Shown one piece after another: positions 33,798 through 42,462 of a DNA stretch of 64,000 nt (positions are counted from its first letter, which is position 1; each line of letters starts with the position of its first letter). Under the pieces are notes generated by a model. That model was not told where the DNA came from, ran no database searches, and was given only the letters and a program-made list of their open reading frames with translations. The translations under genes and the position numbers were made by a program. This stretch comes from Shimia haliotis (lineage in GTDB: Bacteria; Pseudomonadota; Alphaproteobacteria; Rhodobacterales; Rhodobacteraceae), in NCBI RefSeq assembly GCF_900114415.1, contig NZ_FOSZ01000004.1:124001-188000 (forward strand), in the 5' to 3' direction.

Positions 33798-33863
33798 GGG
33801 GGCTTTGCCCCCGTCGCAGCAAGCTGCGCCTCCCCCAAGGTATTTTGGGCAATAGGAAAGAAC
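33798..33863 (+). repeat. 3'-end element copy 5 (full form)
   Basis: Directly after the matB stop the sequence holds GGGGGC-TTT-GCCCCC (33798-33812), then the GCAGC-AAG-CTGC hairpin (33816-33827), then CTCCCCCAAGGTATTTT and GGGCAATAGGAAAGAAC. It is the fullest copy in the window. Confidence 0.78.
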
Positions 33864-33866
33864 GAC

Positions 33867-34520
33867 CTAGCGCCAAGTATCCGGCAGATCGGTTCCAATT
33901 TCCACGGCGAGGCTTTCGGCGAAACGCCGCATCTCGGCCACACGGGCGCGCGCGATGTCCCGACCGGTTTTTGTCTTCATAGTTTGTGGCAGGCGAAACA
34001 GTTTCACTGGCCAGTGATCCAATGCCCATAGGCGATCATTGAGCGGACGGCGCTCGGCGAATGGGTCTTGAGGGTCATAAAGCGCCAGCTTGAGCGCGCC
34101 TGCCACGGCAAAGGTGCGCGCAATGCCGATGGCACCAATGGCATCCAGCCGATCGGCATCCTGCAAAATCCGAGCCTCCGAAGATTTCGGCTCTATTCCT
34201 GCGGAAAAGCTGTGAGATTGGATGGCGTGCCGGGCCGCGTCGGTCTCTGAATCGGAGTATCTCAGCCGCCCGAGAATGGGCGCGGCGTCCTTGGCAGCCA
34301 ACTGCGACGCCTGATCCCGTTGCGGATCGTTTTTGGCGAGGTTTACCAGATCGTGAAGGTAAGTCGCGCCAAGCAACACACGCATGTTTGGCGCGGCCTC
34401 ATGCTTGGCGATGTCCAGACAATTGGCCCAGACCCGATCCAAATGCGCCAGATCATGTGCGGCGTCTGTGACCATGCGTGCTGCAACCGCCTCACGCAGC
34501 GCGGCGCGCAGGGCCTCCAT
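33867..34520 (-). CDS. HD domain phosphohydrolase
   Basis: A 217-residue HD-superfamily metal-dependent phosphohydrolase. The conserved HD residues are visible: DLAHLDRVW, ATYLHDLVNLAKNDP (the HD doublet), and later QDADRLDAIGAIGIAR. The pattern fits small HD proteins acting on nucleotides. The start ATG overlaps the aroC stop (TGATG), so it is probably co-translated with aroC. The substrate is unknown. Confidence 0.85.
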   Translation of the reverse strand: MEALRAALREAVAARMVTDAAHDLAHLDRVWANCLDIAKHEAAPNMRVLLGATYLHDLVNLAKNDPQRDQASQLAAKDAAPILGRLRYSDSETDAARHAIQSHSFSAGIEPKSSEARILQDADRLDAIGAIGIARTFAVAGALKLALYDPQDPFAERRPLNDRLWALDHWPVKLFRLPQTMKTKTGRDIARARVAEMRRFAESLAVEIGTDLPDTWR

Positions 34521-35626
34521 CAGCCGATTTTGCCCTGATTTTCACCGATCTGGCCGCGGTGCAACAGCAAATGGTCAAGGATCACGCAGGCCATCATAGC
34601 CTCCCCGACGGGCACAGCCCTGATACCGACGCAGGGGTCGTGACGGCCCTTGGTGATGACCTCGGTCGCACTGCCGTCAATGCGGATCGATTTGCGCGGG
34701 GTCAGGATTGAACTGGTGGGTTTCACCGCAAAACGCACCACCACGTCCTGACCTGTAGAGATGCCGCCGAGAATACCGCCGGAATGATTTGACGAATATT
34801 CTGGCTGGCCATTCGCCCCCATGAAAATCTCGTCAGCGTTTTGCGATCCCTTGAGGCCAGCCGCGGCCATGCCTTCGCCGATTTCGACGCCTTTAACAGC
34901 GTTGATCGACATCATCGCCGCCGCCAGATCAGTGTCTAACTTGCCATAAATCGGCGCACCAATGCCCGCAGGCACACCGCGCGCCACAACTTCGATCACG
35001 CCACCAACACTGTCATGCTCTTTGCGCAGCGCTTGCAGGTAATCTTCCCATTTCTGCGCCACATCCGCACCTTGCGGGATCCAGAAATCATTGCCGTCAA
35101 TCGCGTCCCAGTCAAAAACCGCGCGGTCGATCTCCAGATCGCCCATCTTGGTCATGTAACCCTTGATTTGAAGGTCCGGAACCAGCGACTTGATCGCTTC
35201 ACGCGCGATACCGCCCGCAGCCACCCGCGCTGCGGTTTCCCGAGCAGAACTGCGCCCGCCTCCACGATAGTCGCGGTTGCCGTATTTCTGATGATAGGTG
35301 ATGTCCGCATGCCCTGGGCGGAAGGTCTGGCTGATCTCGCCGTAGTCGCGGCTGCGCTGGTCGGTGTTTTCGATCATCAACTGTATCGACGTGCCGGTGG
35401 TCTTGCCATCAAACACACCGGATAGGATTTTTACCGCATCCGGCTCATTGCGCTGTGTGGTGTTCTTGTTCTGGCCTGGGCGGCGCTTGTCGAGCCAATG
35501 CTGCAACATCGCCTCATCCACTGGCACCCCCGGAGGACACCCGTCAACTGTCGCGCCCAAAGCGGGCCCGTGGCTTTCGCCCCAGGTGGTGACCCGAAAC
35601 AAATGTCCAAAGCTGTTCATCGACAT
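34520..35626 (-). CDS. aroC: Chorismate synthase
   Basis: A 368-residue FMN-dependent enzyme converting 5-enolpyruvylshikimate-3-phosphate to chorismate, the last shared step of aromatic amino acid synthesis. Signatures are [19 protein letters not shown] at the N-terminus, the QRSRDYGEI segment, [26 protein letters not shown], and [17 protein letters not shown] near the end. The start ATG 35626 has AAAGG seven bases ahead; ATG 35620 is a second possibility. The stop overlaps the HD hydrolase start. Confidence 0.97.
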   Translation of the reverse strand: MSMNSFGHLFRVTTWGESHGPALGATVDGCPPGVPVDEAMLQHWLDKRRPGQNKNTTQRNEPDAVKILSGVFDGKTTGTSIQLMIENTDQRSRDYGEISQTFRPGHADITYHQKYGNRDYRGGGRSSARETAARVAAGGIAREAIKSLVPDLQIKGYMTKMGDLEIDRAVFDWDAIDGNDFWIPQGADVAQKWEDYLQALRKEHDSVGGVIEVVARGVPAGIGAPIYGKLDTDLAAAMMSINAVKGVEIGEGMAAAGLKGSQNADEIFMGANGQPEYSSNHSGGILGGISTGQDVVVRFAVKPTSSILTPRKSIRIDGSATEVITKGRHDPCVGIRAVPVGEAMMACVILDHLLLHRGQIGENQGKIG

Positions 35627-35694
35627 TGCGCGACCTTTCAAACCGTTCTGCCGCGCAGCAATAAACGGAATATTGCATGTGGGAAAGCCACCAA

Positions 35695-35722
35695 GAAAAA
35701 AAGCCGCCCGAAATCGAGCGGC
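35695..35722 (-). terminator. Rho-independent terminator after the outer-membrane barrel gene
   Basis: On the minus strand GCCGCTCG-ATTT-CGGGCGGC forms an eight-base stem with one wobble pair, followed by a run of T residues (about seven). It lies 25 bases after the barrel gene stop. Confidence 0.85.
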
Positions 35723-35747
35723 CTTTCCTTGGTCAGCTGTGCGGATC

Positions 35748-36515
35748 TTAGAAAAGACCGCCAATACTGGACCACGTGTTGTGGAACACCGAGGTCCGGC
35801 TGAAGGTCTTGCGACCAAGGGATGCGTCACCCTGAAGGGCGAAACTCAGAGACAGACCAAATTGGGTCGCATTCGCCCCACTCCCGTCAATGCGGGAAAG
35901 ATGTGCGGACAAATAGACCGGCGTATTGCCACCCATGGAGAATTGATTGCCCACGCTCAGACCGTATTGCGCCATGTCAAACGAGGTATCCATATCCTCA
36001 CGCAGATAGAACGCGCCGAAATCCAGCGTGTCGCTGACCGAATAACCCACATCGACGCCATAAACCAATGACTTGGCCGGCGCGCCCAAAGCATCATAAT
36101 CGCCTTGGCCGATAAACGCGCTGGCTGCGATTTTGTCGACCTCAACGCCACCCTCCAAGCCGTAGACAAATGCCCAATCCGAGCCACCACCCGACACATA
36201 GGTGGAATCAACAAATGCCCCGACAAATGTGGTTTCGCTGACATCAAGCTGACCGCCAAAGCTCAGGCGGGTCAGATTGTTGACGCCGCCAATGGTATTG
36301 GACGGGTTTGCGCGTGCGATCCCAAAATTCAAATCGAAGGACTCTGACAAAGACACTGTCGCATCACCTGCAATGTTCCAGCTGTTGAAATCGAGTCCAA
36401 CGGCCTCGCTACGTTCATAGGCGATACGCGCCTCAACAGATGTCAGTTCTGCCGCTTGCGCCACGGAAGCCGAAATCGCCAATACCAAAGACCCAAACAA
36501 AATCGAATTTTTCAT
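35748..36515 (-). CDS. Outer-membrane beta-barrel porin-like protein
   Basis: A 255-residue secreted protein with a clear signal peptide ([18 protein letters not shown]). The mature part alternates short polar and aromatic segments ending in F, Y or L, typical of beta strands (for example [33 protein letters not shown]). No cysteines and few prolines fit a barrel. A start at ATG 36515 is preferred because the signal peptide begins there; the frame extends upstream to 36602 without support. I cannot name the family. It could be a small porin or a surface barrel. A terminator follows. Confidence 0.65.
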   Translation of the reverse strand: MKNSILFGSLVLAISASVAQAAELTSVEARIAYERSEAVGLDFNSWNIAGDATVSLSESFDLNFGIARANPSNTIGGVNNLTRLSFGGQLDVSETTFVGAFVDSTYVSGGGSDWAFVYGLEGGVEVDKIAASAFIGQGDYDALGAPAKSLVYGVDVGYSVSDTLDFGAFYLREDMDTSFDMAQYGLSVGNQFSMGGNTPVYLSAHLSRIDGSGANATQFGLSLSFALQGDASLGRKTFSRTSVFHNTWSSIGGLF

Positions 36516-36710
36516 AGTATTTTCCCAATTTAGGTGGGGGTTTAGACCGAATTTTCCCAAATTGGAAAACGTACAGGTTGGCCGATCGTGAATGTGTTGC
36601 ATTTCGGCGACCCTGTCTGGCGATATTCACGCAAGACAGCTGGCCTCATCTTCTGGGCATTTGGCGTCCGAACCGCCTTGCGTTGCCCAAAGCATATCAA
36701 TAAGTACGTC

Positions 36711-36806
36711 ACCACCTCGGGGTGTCCGCAAAGGCGGGCTGAGATGCACAATGCGAACCCGTTGAACCTGAACCGGTTAAGACCGGCGGAGGGAAGGTCG
36801 AGGGAA
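36711..36806 (+). promoter_or_regulatory. TPP (thiamine pyrophosphate) riboswitch
   Basis: The conserved THI-box sequence is readable: CCTCGGGGTGTCC at 36715-36727, GGCTGAGATG at 36737-36746, then ACCCGTTGAACCTGAACCGG (36757-36776) and CGGAGGGAAGG (36787-36797). The closing helix P1 pairs CCTCG (36715-36719) with CGAGG (36799-36803). It lies 43 bases before thiB. An alternative pairing, GGCGGAG (36785-36791) with CTCCGCC (36821-36827), could form the expression platform, and CTCC could also mask the GGAG of the thiB ribosome site. Confidence 0.93.
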
Positions 36807-36848
36807 TGAGTCCTGACTATCTCCGCCCGTCGCAATTTGGAGGATACC

Positions 36849-37847
36849 ATGAAGTATCTGAGTATTGCCGCGGGACTGTTTGCTGCTACGACTGCCGTGG
36901 CCGAGACGCCTGTTCTCACAGTCTACACCTATGACAGTTTTGTTTCGGATTGGGGGCCCGGCCCTGCGGTCAAAGCCGCCTTTGAAGAAACCTGTGGTTG
37001 CGAACTCAACCTCGTGGGCGCGGGCGACGGTGCCGCGCTTCTGGCGCGCGTAAAGCTTGAAGGCGCGCGGTCCGATGCGGACGTGGTGCTTGGACTGGAC
37101 AACAACCTGACAGCGGCTGCGGTTGCATCTGGCCTGTTCCAAGAGCACGGGCAGACCGTGACCGTGGATGTGCCCAACCCGTTTGGCGAAGCAGGCACTT
37201 GGTCGGACACCCATTTCCTGCCCTATGACTGGGGTTATTTCGCCTTTGTCTATGACAACACCAAACTGGCAACACCGCCGGCTTCGTTTGACGAGCTTGC
37301 CGCCTCTGATCTGAAGATTGTCATTCAGGATCCGCGCAGTTCCACTCCGGGCCTGGGTCTTCTGCTTTGGGTCAAGGAACAATATGGCACGGATGCCCCC
37401 AAAATCTGGGAGGCTCTCGCCGACAACATCGTGACCGTGACCAAAGGCTGGTCCGAAGCTTACGGCCTCTTCCTTGAAGGCGAAGCGGACATGGTGCTCA
37501 GCTACACCACTTCGCCCGCCTATCACATTGTGGCCGAAGAGGATCAGAGCAAATCCGCAGCCGCCTTTGGCAGCCACTACATGCAGGTCGAAGTTGCCGG
37601 TAAACTTGCCGCCACCGATCAGCCCGAACTGGCGGATCAGTTCCTGACCTTTATGACAACCGACGCGTTCCAGTCGATCATCCCAACAACCAACTGGATG
37701 TATCCGGCGATCACACCGGCGGGCGGTCTGCCCGAAGGCTTTGCGGCGCCCATCGCGCCGGAACAGGCGCGATTGATCGCGCCCGCCGACGTGCCGGCAA
37801 TCCGTGACGAGGCGCTGGCGGAATGGCAAGCGGCCCTATCGCAATAA
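36849..37847 (+). CDS. thiB: Thiamine ABC transporter substrate-binding protein (ThiB)
   Basis: A 332-residue periplasmic binding protein for thiamine. A signal peptide (MKYLSIAAGLFAATTAVAET) leads into TPVLTVYTYDSFVSDWGPG, and later PYDWGYFAFVYD, IQDPRSSTPGLG and TTNWMYPAI, typical ThiB motifs. It is the first gene after the TPP riboswitch, and TTTGGAGG lies six bases before the ATG at 36849. It is expected to be shut off when cellular TPP is high. Confidence 0.95.
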   Translation: MKYLSIAAGLFAATTAVAETPVLTVYTYDSFVSDWGPGPAVKAAFEETCGCELNLVGAGDGAALLARVKLEGARSDADVVLGLDNNLTAAAVASGLFQEHGQTVTVDVPNPFGEAGTWSDTHFLPYDWGYFAFVYDNTKLATPPASFDELAASDLKIVIQDPRSSTPGLGLLLWVKEQYGTDAPKIWEALADNIVTVTKGWSEAYGLFLEGEADMVLSYTTSPAYHIVAEEDQSKSAAAFGSHYMQVEVAGKLAATDQPELADQFLTFMTTDAFQSIIPTTNWMYPAITPAGGLPEGFAAPIAPEQARLIAPADVPAIRDEALAEWQAALSQ

Positions 37848-39379
37848 AACGCGCCCTTCCGGGCTGGATCGCGGCGGCATTGGTCGCCGCGATTGTTCTT
37901 GGCACGCTTAGCGCGGTCGCTATGCGCGCTGAACCGGGTCGCGGCCTTGGCCCCGCCGAATGGGCCGCCATTCGCTTTACTGTTTCTCAGGCCGTTCTCT
38001 CCGCCGCCTTTTCCGTTCTCTTGGCTGTTCCCGTCGCCCGCGCCTTCGCGCGCCGCCGCTTTGCGGGTCGCCGCCTGCTGATTTCGCTGTTGGGCGCGCC
38101 CTTTATTCTGCCGGTCATCGTTGCCGTTATGGGGCTGCTCGCTGTTTTTGGGCGCAGCGGCATTCTCAACGAAACACTGCGCTTTATGGGGCTGCCCGAA
38201 GTGTCGATCTATGGCCTGCATGGCGTGGTGCTGGCGCATGTCTTTTTCAACCTGCCGCTTGCCACGCGCCTCATCCTACAAGGCTGGCAAGATATTCCTT
38301 CAGAACGCTTTCGCCTCGCCGCGCAACTTGGCTTCACGACACGCGACATATTCCACACGCTGGAACGCCCGATGCTCACACGCACCCTCCCCGGTGCGGC
38401 GGCCATCATATTTGCCATTTGTCTCTCGAGTTTTGCTGTCGCTCTGACCCTTGGCGGCGGGCCCCATGCCACAACCGTTGAACTCGCGATTTATCAGGCC
38501 TTCCGTTTTGATTTTGACCTTGGACGGGCGGCACTGCTCTCTTGCGTGCAAATTGCCCTTGTGGGCACAGCAGCAATAGCCGCTCTGAAATTCTCGACCC
38601 GCGACGGCTTTGGTGCCGGTCTTGACCGTCCCGTGCAACGCTGGGACGCCGCACATCCTTTGCTGCGCATCATCGATACCACTGCCATCGCCCTTGCCGC
38701 ACTGTTCCTGCTCCTACCCATCACCCTCGTGATCCTGCGCGGCGCACCGGCCCTTACCAGCCTGCCGACCTCTGTCTGGGCCGCCGCCCTCGCCTCCATC
38801 CTGATAGCGCTGATCTCTACCGTTCTTATGCTGGCGCTCGCCCTGCCCCTCGCCATCGCCGCGGGCATCCATAGCGCCCGCCTTGAGACCGTGGGTCTGC
38901 TTGGCATCGCCGCCAGTCCGCTTGTCATCGGCACCGGCCTCTTTATCGTGATCAACCCGATTGCAGACCCTTTTGCGCTGGCACTGCCCGTGACCGCCAC
39001 CGTCAACGCCATCATGGCCCTGCCTTTCGCCCTGCGTATCCTGACGCCTTCTGTGCGCGACACACATGCCAACTATGACCGCCTTGCGACATCGCTCAAC
39101 CTCACCGGCTTCACATGGCTGCGGCTGGTTTTGATCCCCCGCATTCGCCCCAACCTCGGCTTCGCCTGCGGTCTGACCGCCGCCATGTCGATGGGTGATC
39201 TTGGAGTGATTGCCCTGTTTGCCGACCCGCAAACCGCGACGTTGCCCTTGCAGATGTATCGCCTGATGGGCGCCTATCGCATGGAACTTGCATCAGGTGC
39301 CGCCGTCCTGCTGCTTGGCCTGTCCTTCGGCATCTTCTGGCTCTTTGACAAAGGAGGTCGCGCCCGTGCTGACGCTTGA
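37823..39379 (+). CDS. thiP: Thiamine ABC transporter permease (ThiP)
   Basis: A 518-residue permease with twelve hydrophobic segments, in two similar halves, as in E. coli ThiP. Both halves contain the EAA-type cytoplasmic loop (ERFRLAAQLGFTTRDIF and the second at DRLATSLNLTGFTWLRLVL). The start overlaps thiB by 25 bases, and the stop overlaps the next gene. It moves thiamine or TPP across the inner membrane under control of the riboswitch. Confidence 0.92.
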   Translation: MASGPIAIKRALPGWIAAALVAAIVLGTLSAVAMRAEPGRGLGPAEWAAIRFTVSQAVLSAAFSVLLAVPVARAFARRRFAGRRLLISLLGAPFILPVIVAVMGLLAVFGRSGILNETLRFMGLPEVSIYGLHGVVLAHVFFNLPLATRLILQGWQDIPSERFRLAAQLGFTTRDIFHTLERPMLTRTLPGAAAIIFAICLSSFAVALTLGGGPHATTVELAIYQAFRFDFDLGRAALLSCVQIALVGTAAIAALKFSTRDGFGAGLDRPVQRWDAAHPLLRIIDTTAIALAALFLLLPITLVILRGAPALTSLPTSVWAAALASILIALISTVLMLALALPLAIAAGIHSARLETVGLLGIAASPLVIGTGLFIVINPIADPFALALPVTATVNAIMALPFALRILTPSVRDTHANYDRLATSLNLTGFTWLRLVLIPRIRPNLGFACGLTAAMSMGDLGVIALFADPQTATLPLQMYRLMGAYRMELASGAAVLLLGLSFGIFWLFDKGGRARADA

Positions 39380-40058
39380 TGCCTTAACTCTGACCCAAGA
39401 TGATTTCCGCCTGACCGCGGACTTCAAGATCCCCACCGGCACCCGCGCCGCCGTGATCGGCCCCTCAGGTGCCGGCAAGTCCACACTGCTCGCCGCCATC
39501 GCAGGCTTTCTAACACCCGAGAGCGGCGGCATTCGCTGGCAAAGCTCTGATCTCACCGAAACAGGCCCTGGCAATCGCCCCATTGCCATGCTGTTTCAGG
39601 ACAACAACCTTTTCCCGCATCTGACCGCCGCGCAAAACGTCGCGCTGGGCCTGCGTCCCAACCTGCGACTGGCGCGTGACGAAACCAAAACAGTCTCAGC
39701 CGCCCTTAGCCGAGTTGGCCTTGCGGACCACCAATCCCGCAAACCCGCACAACTCTCCGGCGGCCAGCAAAGCCGCGTGGCCTTGGCGCGTGTTCTCGTG
39801 CAGTCTCGCCCCCTGATCCTGCTGGATGAACCCTTCGCTGCGCTTGGACCCGCGCTCAAGGCCGAAATGCTCGACCTTGTGGCAGAGCTGCTGGACGAAA
39901 CGAACGCCACACTTCTGATGGTCAGCCACGACCCCGCCGACGCGCGCCGCATTGCGGACCAAACCATCCTTGTAGCAGACGGCACAGCCCACCCGCCAAC
40001 GGACACCAAGGCGCTACTCGACACGCCGCCAGAGGCGCTTAAGGCTTACCTCGGCTGA
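39366..40058 (+). CDS. thiQ: Thiamine ABC transporter ATP-binding protein (ThiQ)
   Basis: A 230-residue ABC ATPase. Walker A is GPSGAGKSTLLA, the signature is LSGGQQSRVALARVLV, and Walker B is LILLDEPFAALGP. I use GTG 39366, since GGAGG lies six bases ahead and the preceding frame lies within thiP. The last gene of the thiBPQ operon; a hairpin follows at 40092. Confidence 0.92.
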   Translation: MLTLDALTLTQDDFRLTADFKIPTGTRAAVIGPSGAGKSTLLAAIAGFLTPESGGIRWQSSDLTETGPGNRPIAMLFQDNNLFPHLTAAQNVALGLRPNLRLARDETKTVSAALSRVGLADHQSRKPAQLSGGQQSRVALARVLVQSRPLILLDEPFAALGPALKAEMLDLVAELLDETNATLLMVSHDPADARRIADQTILVADGTAHPPTDTKALLDTPPEALKAYLG

Positions 40059-40059
40059 C

Positions 40060-40086
40060 CGGTCTTTCTAGCCAAAATATCCAAAA
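40060..40086 (-). repeat. 3'-end element copy 6 (minus orientation)
   Basis: On the minus strand this reads GGATATTTTGGCTAG then AAAGACC. It lies downstream of ilvE on the ilvE coding strand, after the hairpins at 40092-40141. The match is less exact than the other copies. Confidence 0.6.
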
Positions 40087-40091
40087 CACAA

Positions 40092-40141
40092 CGGGGCCCA
40101 AAAAGGGCCCCGCTACATACAGCGCGCGTCAAATGCGCGCT
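40092..40141. terminator. Two hairpins between convergent thiQ and ilvE
   Basis: CGGGGCCC-AAAAA-GGGCCCCG (40092-40112) is a perfect eight-base stem, and AGCGCGC-GTCAAAT-GCGCGCT (40121-40141) a perfect seven-base stem. They lie between the convergent stops and may act as a bidirectional terminator, although no long T run follows either. Confidence 0.7.
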
Positions 40142-40155
40142 CATTTTCCTGACAC

Positions 40156-41025
40156 TTATGCGCGCACCAGTTCCTCATAAGCCTCGGCAATCTCGCGCGT
40201 GATGTCGCCCACTTCGAAGGTGTAGTCACCAATCTGACCCACAGGAGTAACCTCGGCAGCCGTACCCGTCAGCCAGCACTGCTCAAATTCCGTCATTTCT
40301 TCGGGCATGATATGGCGCTCATACACGGTAATACCGCGATCCTTGAGCATGCCGATCACCGTTTGACGGGTGATGCCATTCAGGAAACTGTCGGGCAACG
40401 GCGTATGCACTTCGCCATCTTTCACAAAGAAGATGTTCGCGCCCGTCGCCTCGGCCACATAGCCGCGATAATCCATGAACAGAGCGTCAGAACAGCCTTT
40501 GGCCTCCGCCTTATGCTTGGAGATCGTGCAGATCATATAAAGACCCGCCGCCTTGGCATGAACAGGAATGGTCTCCGGGCTCGGACGTTTCCATTCAGCG
40601 ATGTCGAGCTTCGCACCCTGCATCTTAGCGTCACCGTAATAGGCACCCCATTCCCACACTGCGATCGCAACTCTGACAGGATTCGCAGCCGATGCGACAC
40701 CCATGTCTTCGCCCGAGCCGCGCCACACGACAACACGCACATATGCGTCCTGCAAACCCGACTTTTTCAAAGTCTCCTGCTTGGCGGCTTCCAACTCGTC
40801 CAGTGTGATCGGCATCGGCATGTCCAACGCCTCGGCACTTTTGAACAGGCGCTCGTTGTGCTCGCGGCTTTTGAAAATCTTGCCGTTATAGGCGCGCTCG
40901 CCTTCGAAGACCGAGCTTGCATAGTGCAATGCGTGGGACAGCACATGCACCTTGGCCTCGCGCCAATCAACAAACTCGCCATCCATCCAGATGACACCGT
41001 CACGATCGTCATATGCACCAGCCAT
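40156..41025 (-). CDS. ilvE: Branched-chain amino acid aminotransferase
   Basis: A 289-residue fold-IV PLP aminotransferase for leucine, isoleucine and valine. Signatures are VHVLSHALHYASSVFEGERAY, the PLP Lys in IPVHAKAAGLYMIC, YVAEATGANIFFV, and TPLPDSFLNGITRQTVI. I use ATG 41025 with AAAGGAG ahead; the upstream frame to 41208 lies in the divergent regulatory gap. Divergent from the petP-like gene across 169 bases with an inverted repeat between. Confidence 0.93.
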   Translation of the reverse strand: MAGAYDDRDGVIWMDGEFVDWREAKVHVLSHALHYASSVFEGERAYNGKIFKSREHNERLFKSAEALDMPMPITLDELEAAKQETLKKSGLQDAYVRVVVWRGSGEDMGVASAANPVRVAIAVWEWGAYYGDAKMQGAKLDIAEWKRPSPETIPVHAKAAGLYMICTISKHKAEAKGCSDALFMDYRGYVAEATGANIFFVKDGEVHTPLPDSFLNGITRQTVIGMLKDRGITVYERHIMPEEMTEFEQCWLTGTAAEVTPVGQIGDYTFEVGDITREIAEAYEELVRA

Positions 41026-41060
41026 GGTCGCTCCTTTCAGACGTCTAAACTTTTCATTTA

Positions 41061-41100
41061 TTGCGCTACTTAAGGCCGCTTCGGTCATAAAGTTGCGCAA
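41061..41100. promoter_or_regulatory. Inverted repeat between ilvE and the petP-like gene
   Basis: TTGCGCTACTT (41061-41071) and AAGTTGCGCAA (41090-41100) form an 11-base inverted repeat with one mismatch and an 18-base spacer. It lies in the divergent gap next to a MarR-type regulator, so it is a candidate operator. This is inference from symmetry and position. Confidence 0.6.
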
Positions 41101-41194
41101 AACCTGCGATTCGCTACCAGTTTGGCCTTGGAGTGTCAACAAAGCTGACGTATTGTGACGCACCAAGAGGCATTTTGTGAATTCCGGAGGCCAC

Positions 41195-41692
41195 ATGGGC
41201 GAAGGCATCAGGAGCGACAGCCTGCTCTATCTGACAGATGAGCAACTGCGACAGGGGATCGAGGCGATGTATTTTGCCTATCGCGGCTTTACTGCTGATC
41301 CCGACCGAATCCTCGAATCAATGGCGTATGGCCGCGCCCACCACCGCGCGATCCACTTTATCAATCGTGCGCCTGGCACCACGGTCACCAACCTTCTGGC
41401 GATCCTCGGCGTCACCAAACAATCGCTGAACCGCGTGTTGCGCACTCTGATCGAGGACGGGCTGGTCGAAAGCCGTGTCGGCACCTCCGATCGACGCGAG
41501 CGCAATCTTTATCTCACCGAAGAGGGCATCTCTTTGGAAAACCGGCTGTCTGACGCCCAGCGCGCCCGCATGCGCGCCGCGTTCCGCGATGCAGGGCCTG
41601 ACGCGGTATCAGGATTCCGTCAGGTGCTTGAGTCGATGATGGACGGCGAGCTGCGCCGGCAATACAAATCACTGCGTGAAAATGGCCAGTAG
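41195..41692 (+). CDS. petP: MarR family regulator, PetP-like
   Basis: A 165-residue winged-helix protein. The recognition region is PGTTVTNLLAILGVTKQSLNRVLRTL with the wing residues VGTSDRRERNLYLTEEG. I use ATG 41195 because GGAGG lies four bases ahead; GTG 41177 is the alternative. It is followed nine bases later by an OmpR-type response regulator, the petP-petR order described in Rhodobacter capsulatus, where both genes are needed for normal respiration and photosynthesis. The assignment rests on family and gene order. Confidence 0.83.
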   Translation: MGEGIRSDSLLYLTDEQLRQGIEAMYFAYRGFTADPDRILESMAYGRAHHRAIHFINRAPGTTVTNLLAILGVTKQSLNRVLRTLIEDGLVESRVGTSDRRERNLYLTEEGISLENRLSDAQRARMRAAFRDAGPDAVSGFRQVLESMMDGELRRQYKSLRENGQ

Positions 41693-41701
41693 GGGCACAA
41701 A

Positions 41702-42403
41702 ATGACTGACATTGATCCGCACCTTCTGATCGTTGACGACGACGAACGCATCCGCAGCCTGCTGCGAAAGTTCCTCATGCGGAACGGCTTTCTTGTGACC
41801 GCCGCCCGCGACGCAGCACATGCGCGGCGTATCTTGTCCGGTCTCGACTTCGACCTGATCGTGCTTGATGTGATGATGCCGGGTGAAGATGGCACGTCGC
41901 TGACCCGCCATATCCGCGAAACCAGCGACACGCCTGTCATGTTGCTGACCGCGAAAGGCGAAACCGAAGACCGCATTAAAGGGCTTGAGGCTGGCGCTGA
42001 TGATTATCTTGCCAAGCCGTTTGAACCCAAAGAGCTGCTGCTGCGCATCAACGCGATCCTGCGCCGCATGCCCGAACCGGAGGGCGATCAGTCTGTGCCA
42101 AAGGTCCTGCACCTTGGCTCTATCCGTTATGACATCGACCGCGGCGAGATGTGGCAGGGCGACGAACCTCTGCGCCTTACCGCCACCGAAAGCCAGCTCA
42201 TGCGCATCTTCTCCAAAACACCTGGAGAAGCGGTGACACGTACCAAACTGGTCGAAGAGCTGGGCCGCGACAAAGGTCAGGCACAGGAACGCGCAGTAGA
42301 CGTGCAGATCACCCGCCTGCGCCGCAAGATCGAAGAAGACCCGAAACAGCCCCGCTATCTGCAAACCGTGCGCGGCGCGGGTTATATGCTGGCGCCGGAC
42401 TAA
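41702..42403 (+). CDS. petR: OmpR family response regulator, PetR-like
   Basis: A 233-residue two-domain response regulator. The receiver domain has the acidic pocket DDD (residues 12-14), the phosphoacceptor Asp 56 in IVLDVMMPGEDG, Thr 83 and Lys 105 in ADDYLAKPF. The winged-helix DNA-binding domain ends with VDVQITRLRRKIEEDPKQP and LQTVRGAGYML. No sensor kinase gene is next to it, as for petR in Rhodobacter capsulatus. Its partner is unknown from this window. Confidence 0.88.
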   Translation: MTDIDPHLLIVDDDERIRSLLRKFLMRNGFLVTAARDAAHARRILSGLDFDLIVLDVMMPGEDGTSLTRHIRETSDTPVMLLTAKGETEDRIKGLEAGADDYLAKPFEPKELLLRINAILRRMPEPEGDQSVPKVLHLGSIRYDIDRGEMWQGDEPLRLTATESQLMRIFSKTPGEAVTRTKLVEELGRDKGQAQERAVDVQITRLRRKIEEDPKQPRYLQTVRGAGYMLAPD

Positions 42404-42429
42404 TCGGTTGGTGATGGCGTCGCCGACAG

Positions 42430-42456
42430 CGAGAGTATTTTGGCAAGATTGAGAGG
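42430..42456 (+). repeat. 3'-end element copy 7
   Basis: After the petR-like gene the plus strand reads GCGAGAGTATTTTGGCAAG then ATTGAGAG. The motif is partly degraded but in the expected orientation, 27 bases after the stop. It lies directly before the HDAC gene's ribosome site. Confidence 0.6.
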
Positions 42457-42462
42457 CGGACC

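Noticed and set aside
40121-40141. Considered as a CRISPR or mobile-element end
   Set aside because: It is only one short perfect hairpin between convergent genes and is not repeated with spacers; a terminator role is simpler.
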